From Casuarina equisetifolia (Eukaryota; Streptophyta; Magnoliopsida; Fagales; Casuarinaceae), in assembly GCA_028551475.1 (NCBI GenBank), contig CM052361.1:20907491-20971490 (forward strand): a DNA stretch of 64,000 nucleotides. Reading direction: 5' to 3'. Position 1 is the stretch's first letter, and every line of letters starts with the position of its first letter. The position numbers and the translations under genes are program-made. Below, one piece after another: positions 12,296 through 25,992 of the stretch. A model generated the notes under the pieces. The model searched no databases, was not told the DNA's origin, and was given only the letters and a program-made list of their open reading frames with translations.

Positions 12296-12334
<39 letters not shown>
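10946..12334 (+). mobile_element. 5'-truncated L1-type LINE in a GDI pseudogene intron
   Basis: This keeps the 3' end of a plant L1 ORF2: the C-terminal part of the reverse-transcriptase module (LKMHPEKCQIFFS, GWEAKHISYEGRLQLAKS) from about 10979, then the zf-RVT zinc-binding domain (RCNLCQQEEESHEHLFF) and the ORF2 end at 12229. One in-frame TAG (11405-11407) divides the otherwise open frame, so the copy is dead as well as truncated. It ends in a TA-rich tail. A 14-bp target duplication ATATATCATATGGA flanks it (10932-10945 and 12335-12348), although the right copy merges with the TA repeat. No endonuclease domain or ORF1 is present, as is usual for LINE copies cut short at the 5' end. Confidence 0.88.

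Positions 12335-12340
<6 letters not shown>
12295..12340. repeat. (TA)n microsatellite at the LINE 3' end
   Basis: About 22 TA units directly follow the LINE 3' end. It may have grown from an A/T-rich LINE tail, and it runs into the right copy of the target duplication. Confidence 0.9.
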
Positions 12341-12342
<2 letters not shown>

Positions 12343-12995
12343 TATGGAAGCATTCTCACTTACTGTATGGGGGCTAAAGATATGTTGTGGGAGATGAGGT
12401 CATGTAGAACCCTTTAATCTTACCAGATATATTTACATGTGAAGTTCTTGGAAGTAACGAATTTAGTTTTTTGTTTCATGACGTTTAGGGTTTAGGAAAG
12501 AAAAGTTTATCTCAATTGACCTTGGTGATAATCCATGTGTACTGAGCACTGTAAGCACCAACTCGCATTTGCTTATCGTACTGTTGACCTATTGACAGAA
12601 AATATAATATGGCCTTGATGACAACACCGTAGAGTTTATTGGTCATGCATTGGCGCTTCATGGAAATGATCATTACCTCAATGAACATGCACTAGATACT
12701 GTGAAGAGAATAAAGGTGAAAATTCCCTGGAGTTCACATTTGACTCGTGTTATTTCTGATTCTTGCACTTCAAAGTTTGAGCAGGTTTTCGTTGCAATTA
12801 TTTTTCTAACTGCTCTACTATGCCATAGCTTTATCTGGAGTCTTTTGCTTGTTTTCAAGGATCGCCATATGTATATCCGTTTTATGGATTGGGAGAGCTT
12901 CCCTAGGTGTCTCTTTCCCTCTCTTGCTCTCCCCCAAAAGAAAACCCAAATCTCTTCCTTGTACTTTTAACTCATTTAATAAATTTAAGTCAAGT

Positions 12996-13231
12996 TGTTG
13001 AATAAACCCAGAAAATATATAGAACTCCATGAAACTAAGAACAGAGATTGCTGGGAAAGTTGCCCGGCTGCTATTTGGATGTTATTATATATTCATGTCA
13101 CACTCTTTACACTTAAAAGTTTTGGTTTAAAGCAAAAAAACTAATGGGCCTATCATCTAACAAAACAGCCCAATAAAATACAACCAAACAATACAAGGAA
13201 ATGGCCCACAACACCATCATATATTTCAACA
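12996..13231 (-). repeat. 3' LTR of copia element A
   Basis: This 236-bp repeat starts TGTTGAATAAACCC and ends TTTCAACA, with the polypurine tract (plus-strand ACTCCCCCTCAAG) directly inside it. It is nearly identical to 17338-17573. Confidence 0.94.
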
Positions 13232-16200
13232 CTCCCCCTCAAGTTGGAGATTTGTATAAATCAAATACTCCAAGCTTGGATAATAAATGATTGTGTTGTG
13301 GGCTGCACAAAGCTTTAGTAAATAAATCTGCAGGTTGCTCTCGTGTGTTAATGTAACAAGTCTTTATAATTCCTCTTTGGATTTTTTTTCGCACAAAATG
13401 GCAATCCACCTCAATATGTTTTGTCCTTTGATGAAAAATAGGGTTTGCCGCAATGTGTCCAGCCGCCTCACTATCACAGAATAACGAAACAGGACAAGGA
13501 ACATTCACATCGAGGTCTCGAAATAATCCTAGAAGCCAGATGATCTCACATACTGTGTATCCCATAGCTCTATATTCTGACTCAGTTGAAGATCGAGATA
13601 CTGTTGGTTGCTTCTTAGCCAACCATGAGATAAGAGAATCACCTAATTTAACACAATAACCTGTTACACATTTCCGTGACATAGGGCAAGTTGCGTAATC
13701 TGAATCGCAATAGGCAGCTAGCTCTAATCGCGAAGACGATGAGAGAAATATCCCAAGGCCAGGGGTCCCCTTAATATACTTCAGTAACCTTAAAGCTGCA
13801 TCCATGTGTGAACGCTTAGGTGAATGTGTAAACTGACTGAGGTGCTGGACTATGAAGGAAATGTCTGGTCTAGTATGTGTCAAGTATAACAATCTACCAA
13901 TCATCCTCTGAAAAGGTCCACGATCCTCAAGGATTGGATCATCCTTCCTCTCAGGATCTCCTTCATCAAACTCAACTGTGGTTAACTTCAGATTCTGCTC
14001 CAAAGGGGTGACAACAGGTTTTGACCCCCCAAGTCGAGCCTCAGAGACTAACTCCAACGCATACTTGCGTTGACTAAGATAGATACCTTTGGGAGATCGA
14101 GCTATCTCTATCCCAAGAAAATACTTGCACTGTCCAAGATCCTTCATATGAAATACCGAATGAAGATACCTTTTTAGCTCTGAAATGGCTAAAGTATTAT
14201 TTCCTGTCACCAAGATATCATCAACGTAAAACAAGAGGATGATGAATGAATCTCTAGTCCGTCTAGTGAACAGAGCATAGTCATGAAGTGATTGTTGAAA
14301 ACCTCTTACGAGAAGTGCCTCTGTAAACTTGGCATACCACTGCCTCGAGGCTTGCTTTAACCCATATATCGATTTTCTCAAACGGCATACTAATCGCTCC
14401 CCCTAAAGAGGAAAACCAGGTGGAAGTTGCATATAAACTTCCTCTACCAAATCTCCATGTAGGAAGGCATTCTGAACATCCAATTGATGAAGGCACCAAT
14501 TTCTAATAGATGCAATGCTCATAACTGATCTAACGGTCACTGACTTCACAACTGGAGAAAAGGTTTCATCATAATCAACACCTTCTCGTTGTGTGTACCC
14601 TTTGGCTACTAAGCGAGCCTTGTATCTCTCTATGGTACCATCTGCACGATACTTTACCTTATACACCCATTTACACCCAATAGCTCTCTGACCAGGCGGA
14701 AGTGGTACTACATCCCACGTATGATTAGCCTCAAGGGCCGATAATTCTCGATCCATAGCATCAACCCAATGACTATCCTTAAGTGCCTGATGATAGGTCT
14801 CAGGTTCAGTAACAGTAGAGATTGAGGCAACAAATTTCTGGTAATGTGGGTAAAAATGATCAAGGGAGATATGGTCTGATATAGGGTAGTGACTGTTCGA
14901 CCCTATGGAGGTGGTCGAACAAATATAGTCAGCAGTCCAAATGGGAGGACGTGTGGGTCATGATGACCGCTGAATAGCTGGTGGTGACTGTACTGGAGAA
15001 GGTTCCACAAGTGGTTTAGAGGGTTGATTTGGTGTTGTAGTTTGAGGAGGATTAACAAGCTGAGAATGTGTACCTGAATGTGGTGTGCTTAACCCTGGAG
15101 AAGGCTTCAAGGGCGTCTCTTGAGGTAGGGTTTGTGATGTATCTGGAGAGGGCTCCGGTGGAGTAAACAATGGATCGCATGACTGGGTGATGTTTGGAAC
15201 TGGTGCAGCCTGATCCGAGGGCGAATCACGAGAAGATTCTAGTGGCTGACTCGGAGAAAATGGAAAATCATATTCATAAAAAACAACATCACGACTCATA
15301 AAAATTTTTTCACTATCCGGATCATAAACTTTGTAACCCTTCTGCATAGAAGGATAACCAAGAAACACACATGGTATGGCCCTTGGAGAGAATTTATCTC
15401 TAGGGCGTAGATCTGTGGCATAACATCTGCATCCAAAGACTCGTAGATGATCCAAGGAGGGGACTCTCCCATGCAATATCTCAAAAGGTGATCGATTCCC
15501 AAGTCTAGCACTAGGTAATCGATTAATAATGTGGGTTGCTGCCAAAATGCAATCTCCCCAAAAACGTGCAGGGATGTGAGCCTGAAACATTAAAGCTCGT
15601 GCAACATCTAATAGATGGCGATGCTTGCGTTCTACTACCCCATTCTGTTGGGGAGTATACACACAAGAGCTCTCATGGTATATCCCACAAGATGCCAAAA
15701 AAGAAGAACATGTAGCGGAAAAAAATTCTGTGTCATTGTCAGAACGAATGCGTTTAACTAAGACACCATGTTGGGTTTGAACCATAGAAATAAAAGACTG
15801 AATGGTGGGAAATACTTGGTCTTTAAAACGTAAAAGAAAGGTCCAAGTCGCGCGTGAGAAATCATCAACAACGGTCAAAAAATAGCGCGACTTGTCATGA
15901 TTGGGTTCCCTATGGGGTCCCCACAAATCCATATGCACAAGGTCAAAAACAGCCTTACTAAATGTTTGACGTTGTGGGAAAACAGATCAAGTCTGTTTTA
16001 CCAATGGACAAATAGAACAAGAAAAAAATTCAGGACATTCTATACGCTTCCCATGTGTGTAATAACATTTTTGAGAGCTATGTCCTAAACGTCTATGCCA
16101 TAGAATGTAGCTAGAATTAATGCTATCATTAGATCAATTGTTCACATTCAAATAGGATGAAAGTGAATTAACAGTATGCATGATGCGTGTAATGCAAGAA

Positions 16201-17337
16201 GATAACTCATGAAGAGTGGGTTGCAAAAAATAAAGCCCTCGCACCACTTTACCCAGCCCAATCACCTGCCCAGTCATACGATTCTGAAAAATACACAAAT
16301 TATCCAGAAATATAACAATGCAATTGCAATCAGAAGTGATCCTTTTAACTGAAAGCAGGTTAAATTTTAAACGAGGTATAAAAAGGACACGAGTCAAGTG
16401 TATTAAATTTGTGGGTTGTGCGTGTCCAACATGAGTAGCATAAACAAACGTATCATCAGGCAACTTAATGGGTAATGATTGTGGTGCGCATGGATAATAG
16501 GAATATAAAGATTTTAAATCGCACGTGACATGGTCACTTGCACCTGAATCTATAATCCATGGATGACTATAATGTGATTGAAGCATCATACCTTCATAAT
16601 TCCCTAATGTTTGGGAACCCAAGCTGTTTTGAAGCTGATTCAAGTTACGTGAAGAACTTGGAAATTGTGGCCCTTGGGTTTGATATGTAGGCCAATAAGA
16701 GTGCCCCTTTGCAGCTTAAAGTGAATTATACGGGAGAAAGCTTGGGCATTGTGGCTGCTGCCCATTGAATCCCATAAAGGGTCCCACATTCGGAAGGACA
16801 GGCTTATGTCCCACGCCTGGAGAGAAAAATCACTTGCCTGGGTAATCCATGCCCGCAACAGTAAAATGCCTAGTAGCACCAAGAAAGCAAGCTTGAAAAG
16901 CGTGCTTCTTCACTTCGCGCAACCAACAAAGTAAGCTTGAGAAAACGAAAAAGCTTTTGCACCTCGTACAAAGAACCTTTTCCAAGTTTGGACTTTTGGA
17001 AAAATCCAAAAAAACAAAGCCCCTTTTTAGATTTCTGGCAGATTTGTGGGTGATGCCAAAAAATGCCGCAGATGTTGCCGGAGGAGCTTCTACAGTAGAT
17101 TTCCCACCAATAATCTATCGGTGACAGCTGAAGGCAACTGAAAAAAAATATAATAGATCTACCGGTGATAGCTGAAAGCAACCAAAAAAAAACTTCTGCA
17201 GTAGATCTGTCGGTGATAGCTGAAGGCAGCTAGAAAAGAAAAACTGATGGCCGACAGCGGCACAGTCGAACGAATTAATTCAGGATCAGGGAATGGAAAA
17301 CAAGATAGCTTATTCCACAACCTGCTCTACGATACCA

Positions 17338-17573
17338 TGTTGAATAAACCCAGAAAATATATAGAACTCCATGAAACTAAGAACAGAGATTGCTGGGAAA
17401 GTTGCCCGGCTGCTATCTGGATGTTATTATATATTCACGTCACACTCTTTACACTTAAAAGTTTTGGTTTAAAGCAAAAAAACTAATGGGCCTATCATCT
17501 AACAAAACAGCCCAATAAAATACAACCAAACAATACAAGGAAATGGCCCACAACACCATCATATATTTCAACA
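17338..17573 (-). repeat. 5' LTR of copia element A
   Basis: This 236-bp repeat is the partner of 12996-13231. The primer binding site (minus-strand TGGTATCGTAGAGC) lies directly inside it, and the host target copy CAAGT follows it. Confidence 0.94.
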
Positions 17574-20462
17574 CAAGTTTATTTATTGGAAATCATTTAT
17601 TTCTTTCTCAGGCATTTGCACAGCTTAGTGTTGTCTATGGTGGGACATATATTCTGAACAAACCTGATTGCAAGGTACTCCCTCTATTTGGTTTCTCAGT
17701 TCATCAGTGTCTTCTCTATTTGGTTCTCAGACCAACACTATTTTTCTAGTTGCGTTTATCATATTTCTAGTTTAATTGTTGTTGCACTTACTATTTTCTG
17801 GTTAAGCAAAAGCCATTCTGCAGTGATGATAATGGACTGGATTGTTGAGTCTGATTTGATTTCAATGCCAGGTGGAATTCAATGATGAAGGAAGATCTGT
17901 TGGTGTCACATCAGAAGGAGAAACTGCAAGGTGCAAAAAAGTTGTTTGTGATCCTTCAGACTTGCCCACCAACGTAACAACTAGAATGTTCTTGTTGAAC
18001 TGGCCCTGCAACTACCTCTCTTACTTCTTATTTCCTTCTATCATATGTTATAGATGGTGGCTGATCTTTAACAGGTTAGGAAGGTTGGTAGGGTTGCAAG
18101 GGCAATTGCCATAACAAGCCATCCAATACCAAATGCCAATAATTCTCATTCAGCGCAGGTTATCCTACCACAGAAGCAGTTGGGTCGCAAATCTGACATG
18201 TGAGTTCTCGTATAATGTTTATAAGAAACTTCAATTATTATGTTTCTTTTTTGAGTTTGTCATCTAGGGAATGCAAACAACTTGTTTATAGATGTAGGGA
18301 TTTCTCACTAACCTAGTTCTTTTTTACATGAGACGTGAGACAGGTACCTTTCCTAGATTGTTATAGTTGGTCCATTGACTGCTTTAAGTATGGTTTGGAT
18401 TGTTTAGGCGTTTGGATATCTTATGGAAAATTCCTATCCTTTGAGACTAGCAAGGCGTTAGAAGGGAGCTCACAGATTCTTTTTAAGTGCTGAGATTTTA
18501 ATTATAAGATGGATAGTCTGACACTAAATTTTATCTAAATTGTTGATGGAGGAGAAAATCATAGGAATTGCATTTAAGTTCTACTAAGATACTCATTTAA
18601 TCATATGAAGCTTTTAGGAACGAGGACCTAAATGACTTCCAATTCAGCTCAACACTATTAGAAGCCTGATTTTATGCTCCTGCCACAAAATCCACATGAG
18701 ACAAAGTGAAATTGCGTACGGAACCTCTCAGCTATCGTTTCATCTAAACCACCTTTTTCCTGCACTGAAGTAACTTCACATAATTGTTCTAGCCATTCTT
18801 CAATGCACTCCAAGCTAAAAGTGACAATTAAAGCGCTTGCCACTGCATGGTGAAATAAGAATGATTTGCATGCTATTACATTACACAACACAACACTACG
18901 CTAATTAAGGCAGACTCTCTAAATATGATGAAGGATATTCATATGGATGACTTACTCTTAATTAACTTAGTAGGACTGGGATTCTTAATTTGACCAGTAA
19001 ACTAAATGTTTAAGAAACCCAATAGGAGACTCCTGATCCTATTACAAATTCTTTGTATCAGAAATTCTAAAGCTACCATACAACTAACGTTTCAATTTGA
19101 AATTTTTTGCTCTGTGACACATGAAACATTAACTTTTTAAGCTGAATAGATCTTGCTTCAATGTGACACTGCATCCACACACAAAAAGCTCTCCAGCTAC
19201 CAAAACTGAACATCACTCTAAACCCAGCACTTTGCTTCCTGTTCTGTCCAGCATTCATTGTCTTACAAAGATTCAATTCCATTCTGGTTGAAGGAACTTT
19301 CCACATCCTATTAGCATGATGGTATTATTTGCCACCTAAACAGGAAGTGAATGCTGACAGGATGTATGCTTGATGATTTTTTCAATCAATTAGTTCATTA
19401 ATCTTTCTGCAGTACTGTAATTTCTTATGATTGTGGTGAAACTGTCTTCAATGCAGCCTTATTTTATCTGTTTAAGGATGTTTTAACTAATGTAACTTCA
19501 GTCGGGAAAAACTTAACTCGCAATTTTGTTTAGATGCTATGGAAATAACATAGTCTCACTTAATTCCAATTAAGTATCAAATTTTTTCCATTGTGATGGT
19601 TTTGTTGTCTTACTAATTATGCGAGAGGCCTTATTTTTCTTTTCCAAGGCTTCTATTCATGCCAGTTTTTGTCTATCTTTACTGATCCATCAATAATTGA
19701 GCAGGTACCTTTTCTGTTGTTCTTATTCTCACAACGTTGCTCCAAAGGAAAAATTTATTGCATTTGTATCAACTGAAGCAGAGACCAACGATCCTCGGAC
19801 TGAACTAGGCCAGGAATCAACCTTCTAGGGCTTGTTGATGAGATATTCTTTGATATCTATGACAGATATGAACCATTCAATGAACCATCCGTGGACAATT
19901 GCTATATATCAAAAGTAAGTGATTTCTAACTGTTTTCCTAACACTAGCCTTGATTCCACCATCACCTTATTGCTTTTTACAAACTAGTGCATGATAAGCA
20001 AATCTAATTTCTTGTTCACAGAGTTATGATGCGACAACACACTTTTGAGTCAACTATAATGGATGTTCTCGACATGTATACGAGGTAACCGGAAAGGTAG
20101 CTAGTCTTTTGCAAAGTCAATTGATTCCTCTTTTGCAAATCCCATGAGACCAAAGTTATGCCATGGACATGCTCATAACAACTTTTTTATTTTGACCATT
20201 CATGATGCTTTTTAATAAATAGAATGCTTCTGCTGCTTAATATGATCTATGCACATGGTCAAGAAAGACTTGCTTTAGGAAATAAGTAGGAAGGACCTTC
20301 TTCGTAATTGAAAATAATCATAGCTTTTTCTTTGGACTATAATCTCCAATTTGACAATCTTTGACCTACGTATAGAAAAAACATTGGGTCATTTTAGTGG
20401 CCATTCGAAGTTCTCTACAGAAAATAGTACCTTGTTTCTCACTCTTATTGGAAGTGCACCTT

Positions 20463-20687
20463 TGAAGAAATCTGCAACGGAAAAGGTGAGAAAACGCATG
20501 AAGCTACACACGTTTTGTGGGAATCGCCCTCTGTGATTTTGTCTATCCACACTTACCGAAAGAAATAGGTGTTCTTTACAACATATGTAAAAGAAAAAAG
20601 GTGGGCCTAACCCGAGTGATGGGTTTGGCCCATAAACAAATAAAATAAACTACACCAATCAAAGACCCACAACATCATATTTCAACA
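20463..20687 (-). repeat. 3' LTR of copia element B
   Basis: It starts TGAAGAAATC and ends TTTCAACA, with the polypurine tract next to it. It is about 95 percent identical to 25763-25992, with small indels. Confidence 0.93.
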
Positions 20688-23600
20688 CTCCCCCTCAAGC
20701 TGGAAATTTGAACAAATCAAATACTCCTAGCTTGGAAAGTAAATATTGATGTTGTGGGCTACACAAGGCTTTTGTAAACAAATCTGCGAGTTGTTCCAGC
20801 GTATTTATGTAAGGCATTCTGATGATCCCTTTTTTCAACTTTTCTCGGATGAAGTGACAATCAACCTCAATATGCTTTGTCCTCTAATGGAATATGGGAT
20901 TTTCTGCAATGTGCATGGCAGCTTCCTTATCACAATGTAATGGCCTTCAATATGCTTTTTAATAAATGGACGAGGAATGTTAACTCCCAAGTCCCCAAAC
21001 AAGCCTAACAGCCAAATGATCTCATAAATTGTATAGCCCATCACTCTATACTCTGATTCAGCCGAAGATCTCGAGACTGTTGGTTATTTCTTTGCTAGCC
21101 ATGAAACTAGTGAGTCTCCCAACATGATGTAATACCAATTACACACTTCCATGTCATAGGGCATGTCGCATAATCAAAATCACAGAAAGCAATCAATTCT
21201 AATTTTAAGGACGATGAAAGAAAGATACCTAGACCTGGTGTTCCTTTAACATATCGCAATACTCGCAAAGCTGTGTCCATGTGCGATTGCTTCAAAGCAT
21301 GAGTAAACTGACTAAGGTGTTGGATGGGAAAACTAATGTTAGGTTTGGTATGTGTCAAATAAAGCAATATGCCGATCATCCTCTAGTATGAAACTGAGTC
21401 CGCAAGAAGTGGATCATGTTTTCTATCAGGGTCTCCCTCATCATATTCAATTGTGGTTAGCTTTATCCCTTATTCCATGGGAGTGATGGCCGGTTTTGAA
21501 CCAACAAGTCCAGCCTCTGAAACTAGCTCTAGAGCATACTTACGTTGACTAAGATAGATTCCTTGTGGTGAACAGGAAATCTCAATTCCCAAGAAGTATC
21601 GACACTGTCCCAAATCTTTCATGTGAAATACTGAATGCAAGTGTTTCTTGAACTCTAAGATAGCTAAGGTCTTGTTTCTTGTAATGAGAATGTCATCAAC
21701 ATAAAATAGCAACATAATGAAAGTATCTCCAGTACGTCCAGTGAATAGAGCATAATCATGTCGAGATTAACAGAATCTAAGTTCGAGGAATGCCTCTATA
21801 AACTTAGCATACCATCTTCTGGATGCTTGTTTTAGTCCATACAATAACTTGCGTAAACAACACACACTATGCTCCTCCTAATGGAGAAAACCTGGAGGTA
21901 ACTGCATGTAAACTTCCTCCATCAAATCTTCGTGCAAAAATGCATTCTGCACATCTAACTGGTGTAAATCCCAACCTCTAATGGTAACCAAACTAATGAC
22001 TGAGTTTACCGTCACTAACTTGACAACCAGTGAATAAGTCTCACTATAATCAATTCCTTCTCGCTGAGTATATCCTTTTGCTACCAGTCTAGCTTTATAC
22101 CTCTCAATTGTCGCATCTGCACGATACTTCACCTTGTATACCCACTTATATCCTATGGCTTTTTTATTAGGTGAAAGTGTAACAACATCCCACGTGCGAT
22201 TAGCCTCAAGGGCCATCAACTCATGATCCATAGCCTCAACCCAATGACTATCCTTAAGTGCCTTATGATAAGATTCAGGTTCCATGGTGGTAGAGATAGA
22301 TGCTATAAAACGTTGATAATGTGGAAAGAAAAGGTCAAGTGAAAGGTGATCTGAAATGGGATATTGACTGTTCAACCCTATGAAGGTGGCTGAACATAAG
22401 TAGTCAGTGGTCTAAATAGGAGGTCGTGTAGGTCGAGATGATCGTCAAGGAATAACTGGTGATGGATCTGGAGAGTGCTCCAGTGGTGGCTCAAAAGGAA
22501 TTAAAGGTTCTGAAGGGATTTCAATAGGTTCTGGTTGTGACGTTGCAATGGGATCAAGCCTATCATGTGTTTGTGGGATCTGAGGATGCCTCTCTGGTGT
22601 GATCGAAGGCGAATCGCTCGTCTGAACGAGATCTGGAGTGGGCGCATGCTGCTTCGAAGATTAAACAGGTATGGTCAATGAAGAGTCACTAATGATAAGG
22701 AATTCATACTCATAAAACACGACATCCCGACTCACAAATACTTTTCCACTATCGGGATCATAAACTTGGTAACCCTTCTGTCGTAAAAGATAACCAAGAA
22801 AGACACAAGGGATTGCCCTAAATGCAAAGTTGTCTCTAGGACAAAGAACAGTGGCATAACATCTGCATCCAAAGACTCGTAAATGGTCTAAGGATGGTGG
22901 TTTCCCATGAAAGAGCTCATAAGGAGAGTGATTTCCAAGTGTCACACTTGGTAGTCGATTAATGAGGTAAGTTGCTGTCAAGATACACTCACCCCAAAAA
23001 CACTTAGGGATCTGAGCCTGGAAAATCAAGGCTAATGTCACATCTAACAAATGTCGATGTTTGTGCTTTACTACCCCATTTTTTTGGGGAGTGTATACGT
23101 AGGTACTTTCGTGGATGATTCCACGACTAGCCAAAAAAGAAGTGCAAGCAAGTGAGAAAAACTCGGTGCCATTATCTGAACGAATGCATTTGATTTTAGC
23201 ACCATACTGAGTCTCAATCATGGATATGAAAGACTTAATGGTAACGAAAACTTGGTCTTTCAAACGCAAAAGAAATGTCCAAGTCGCCCGTGAAAAGTCA
23301 TCCACTACTGTCAAAAAATAACGTGACCCATCATGATTTGGTTCCCGATGTGGTCCCCATAAATCCATATGTATAAGGTCAAAAATGGCATGACTAATGG
23401 TTTGACGTTTTGGGAAAACAAAACATGTTTGTTTTGCTAATGGACAAATTGGACATGAAAAAAATTCAGGACATTATATACGTTTGCCACGTGTGACAAA
23501 TATTTTTTTAGAACTATGACCAAGACGACAATGCCATAAAATATTACTATCATTAAGATTAAAGTTACATAAATTGTTCAAACTGTTTACATTCATACAT

Positions 23601-25762
23601 AACAAAAGGGAATCCACAGTAGACAAAACACAATCAAGGCACCTAGGTAAGTCAATAAGGGTAGGTTGCAAAAAATATAGTCCTCGTTCAGCTTTACCCA
23701 GTCCGATCACTTGCCCAGTCGAACAGTCCTGAAAGATACAAAAAGCATCAAAAAACATGACAACACAATTACAATCAGAGGTGATTTTTTTAACAGACAA
23801 TAGATTGAACTTAAGATGAGGCACAAACATGACGTTATTCAAATTAATTAATGGTGTAGGTTGTGCATGTCCAATATGAGTGACATAAACAAATCTATCA
23901 TCAGGTAACTTAATAGGTAGTGATTGTGATGTGCATGAATATTGAGCATATAAAGAATTAATATCACACGTGATATGATCACTTGCACCCGAATCAATCA
24001 CCCAAGGATATTTAAATTGCAGTGATAAAGTTAAGGATGTGGTACCTGCAAAGTGCTCTGGAGGCTCAATACAGGAGCCAACATTATGGGCCATCAACGT
24101 CCTTTGGAGTTGCTCTAAGGGCACTAGAACATTGCCTTGTGGTGCTCCCATATAACCCATAGGTGGGTTTATAAAAGCTGTTGGTAGTGGACCCATTGAG
24201 TGGGTTATAAGACCCACAAAGGGGGCTGGATTGTTTTGTCCCAAGGAGCTTGTTGGGTTTGCTAGGTGCTGGCCGTGAAGGCCTCCTTGCTCACTAAGTC
24301 CACCAGTGTGTGGATAAATAGCTACAGGCCCAAAATGTAGGGCCATACCATACGGGCCCCCGGGTAATAGAGATGTCCTGGGCCTACGTCCAGTTGTCCA
24401 TTCAAACCAATGAAGAAGCCAGGTGGCACAGGAGAGCCTTGCTCACTACCCGACTTTCCTTCCCCTTTTTCTCCAGCAGAAGTGCCAGCATCATGACCCC
24501 CGATTTGGAGACTTGTGGAGAGTTAGCCTTAGATTTGCCTTTTGGAACCCAGCCAAGAGGATAGCCATTTAAGCGGTAGCACACTTCACGACTATGGCCG
24601 ATTTTGTGACAATGGGCACATATCAAACACCCTTTTTAGTCAATTTTGGTCCCTGCCTGTGGAGTTACCAGTGGGTTTCGTCCTTAGAACGAGCTAGCTA
24701 GAAGAACTCCTTCAAGAGTGGGGCTTGGCCGGTCAACTTTGCCCTTTTGGTGCTCATCTTCTCAAGCTAAGTTGAATACTTTATCAACTTCAGGTATTGC
24801 TTCCTTTGAGAGTATGTTGGTTCTCAAATTTTGGAAGGAATTGGGCAAACCAAGCAGAAAATCCATTGTATTATACTCCTCTTATCTTTCTTCAAGCCTA
24901 TTGTTCACTCTGCAAGTATAGTTTCCACATGTGCATCGAATGGGAGGTTCAGCAGTGGCGATTTCTACCCACAAGTCACTGATACGAAAATAGTATTCAG
25001 TCACAGTACCACCAGACAAGCGATTTTCGAATTGGCCCTATCAAAGGTCGAATCTTTGAGTATGGGAGAGTTCCTCAAACCGAGCCTTAAATGCTTCGCA
25101 CACGATCTTGGCATCCTTTTTCCTAACAATGAACATTACTAGCTTGTGGTCCACAGATTTTGCCAACCAGCTCAGAACAGCAGAGTGTGAATGGTCCCAT
25201 AGCATCTGCTTGTCAAGGTTAGTTTTTGGACGAGGAAATGAACCATCTACATAACCCATTTTGTTCTTGCTGGAAAGTTGTAGTGTAACTTGACTACTCC
25301 AGAGCTCATAGTTGGTATCATCTTTAAGTGGTTCAGTGGTTAAAGCAAAGTCTGGCATATCAGAAGGTGATAGGTAAAAAAGGATCTTTGTATAAGTTAT
25401 GGGTTTGCTATTGGCTTGTTGAACTCGATGTGGCCATGGCTATGTTGAAAAATGGAGAGAGAAACTGGATTTAGTTGGTAAAAGAAAGGTTGTACTAGGG
25501 GCAGTCTGGGTAAAATAGAGTTGGATTTGTCAGAGTACAAAGGGATGAGGTCGTGTGACTAGGATCCACGGTCAAGGAACACCCAATGTACTTAAGCAGA
25601 CATGTAATACCAAATATGCCCTAAAGAGAGATGCAGCGGAAGAAAAAAAACTGAGATTACCTTGGTGGGGAAGATAATACTGCGAATGAGAAAGCATTCG
25701 TAGTTTGCTCCCAAACCTAGATGGAAAAAGCTTCCATCAATGGAACCTTGCTCAAGATACCA

Positions 25763-25992
25763 TGAAGAAATCTACAGCGGAAAAGGTGAGAAAACACATG
25801 AAGCTGCACACGTTTTGTGGGAATCGCCCTCTGCGATTTTATCCATACACACTTACCAAAAGAAATAGGTGTTCTTTACAACATATGTATAAGAAAAAAA
25901 GATCAAATGGGACTAACCCGAGTGATGGGTTTGGCCCATAAACAAATAAAATAAACTACACCAATCAAGACCCACAACATCATATTTCAACA
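25763..25992 (-). repeat. 5' LTR of copia element B
   Basis: Partner of 20463-20687. A primer binding site reading TGGTATCTTGAGC on the minus strand lies directly inside it, and the target copy ACCTT follows. Confidence 0.93.

Larger units (their letters stand above)
12991..17578 (-). mobile_element. Ty1/copia LTR retrotransposon A, broken, young
   Basis: The element runs 12996-17573 between 5-bp target duplications CAAGT (12991-12995 and 17574-17578). Its 236-bp LTRs differ at about 2 positions by eye, which gives an age of roughly 0.3-0.7 million years if plant rates of 0.65-1.3e-8 per site per year hold. A tRNA-iMet-type primer site lies inside the right LTR and a GA-rich polypurine tract inside the left one, so it is a minus-strand element. 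Recognisable parts in order of translation: protease and gag-pre-integrase region (about 16134-16643), integrase (about 14958-15938), reverse transcriptase (about 14000-14756) and RNase H (about 13239-13750). The gag part is not recognisable. The element is broken, with several breaks. It sits in the intron between GDI exons 7 and 8. Confidence 0.94.
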
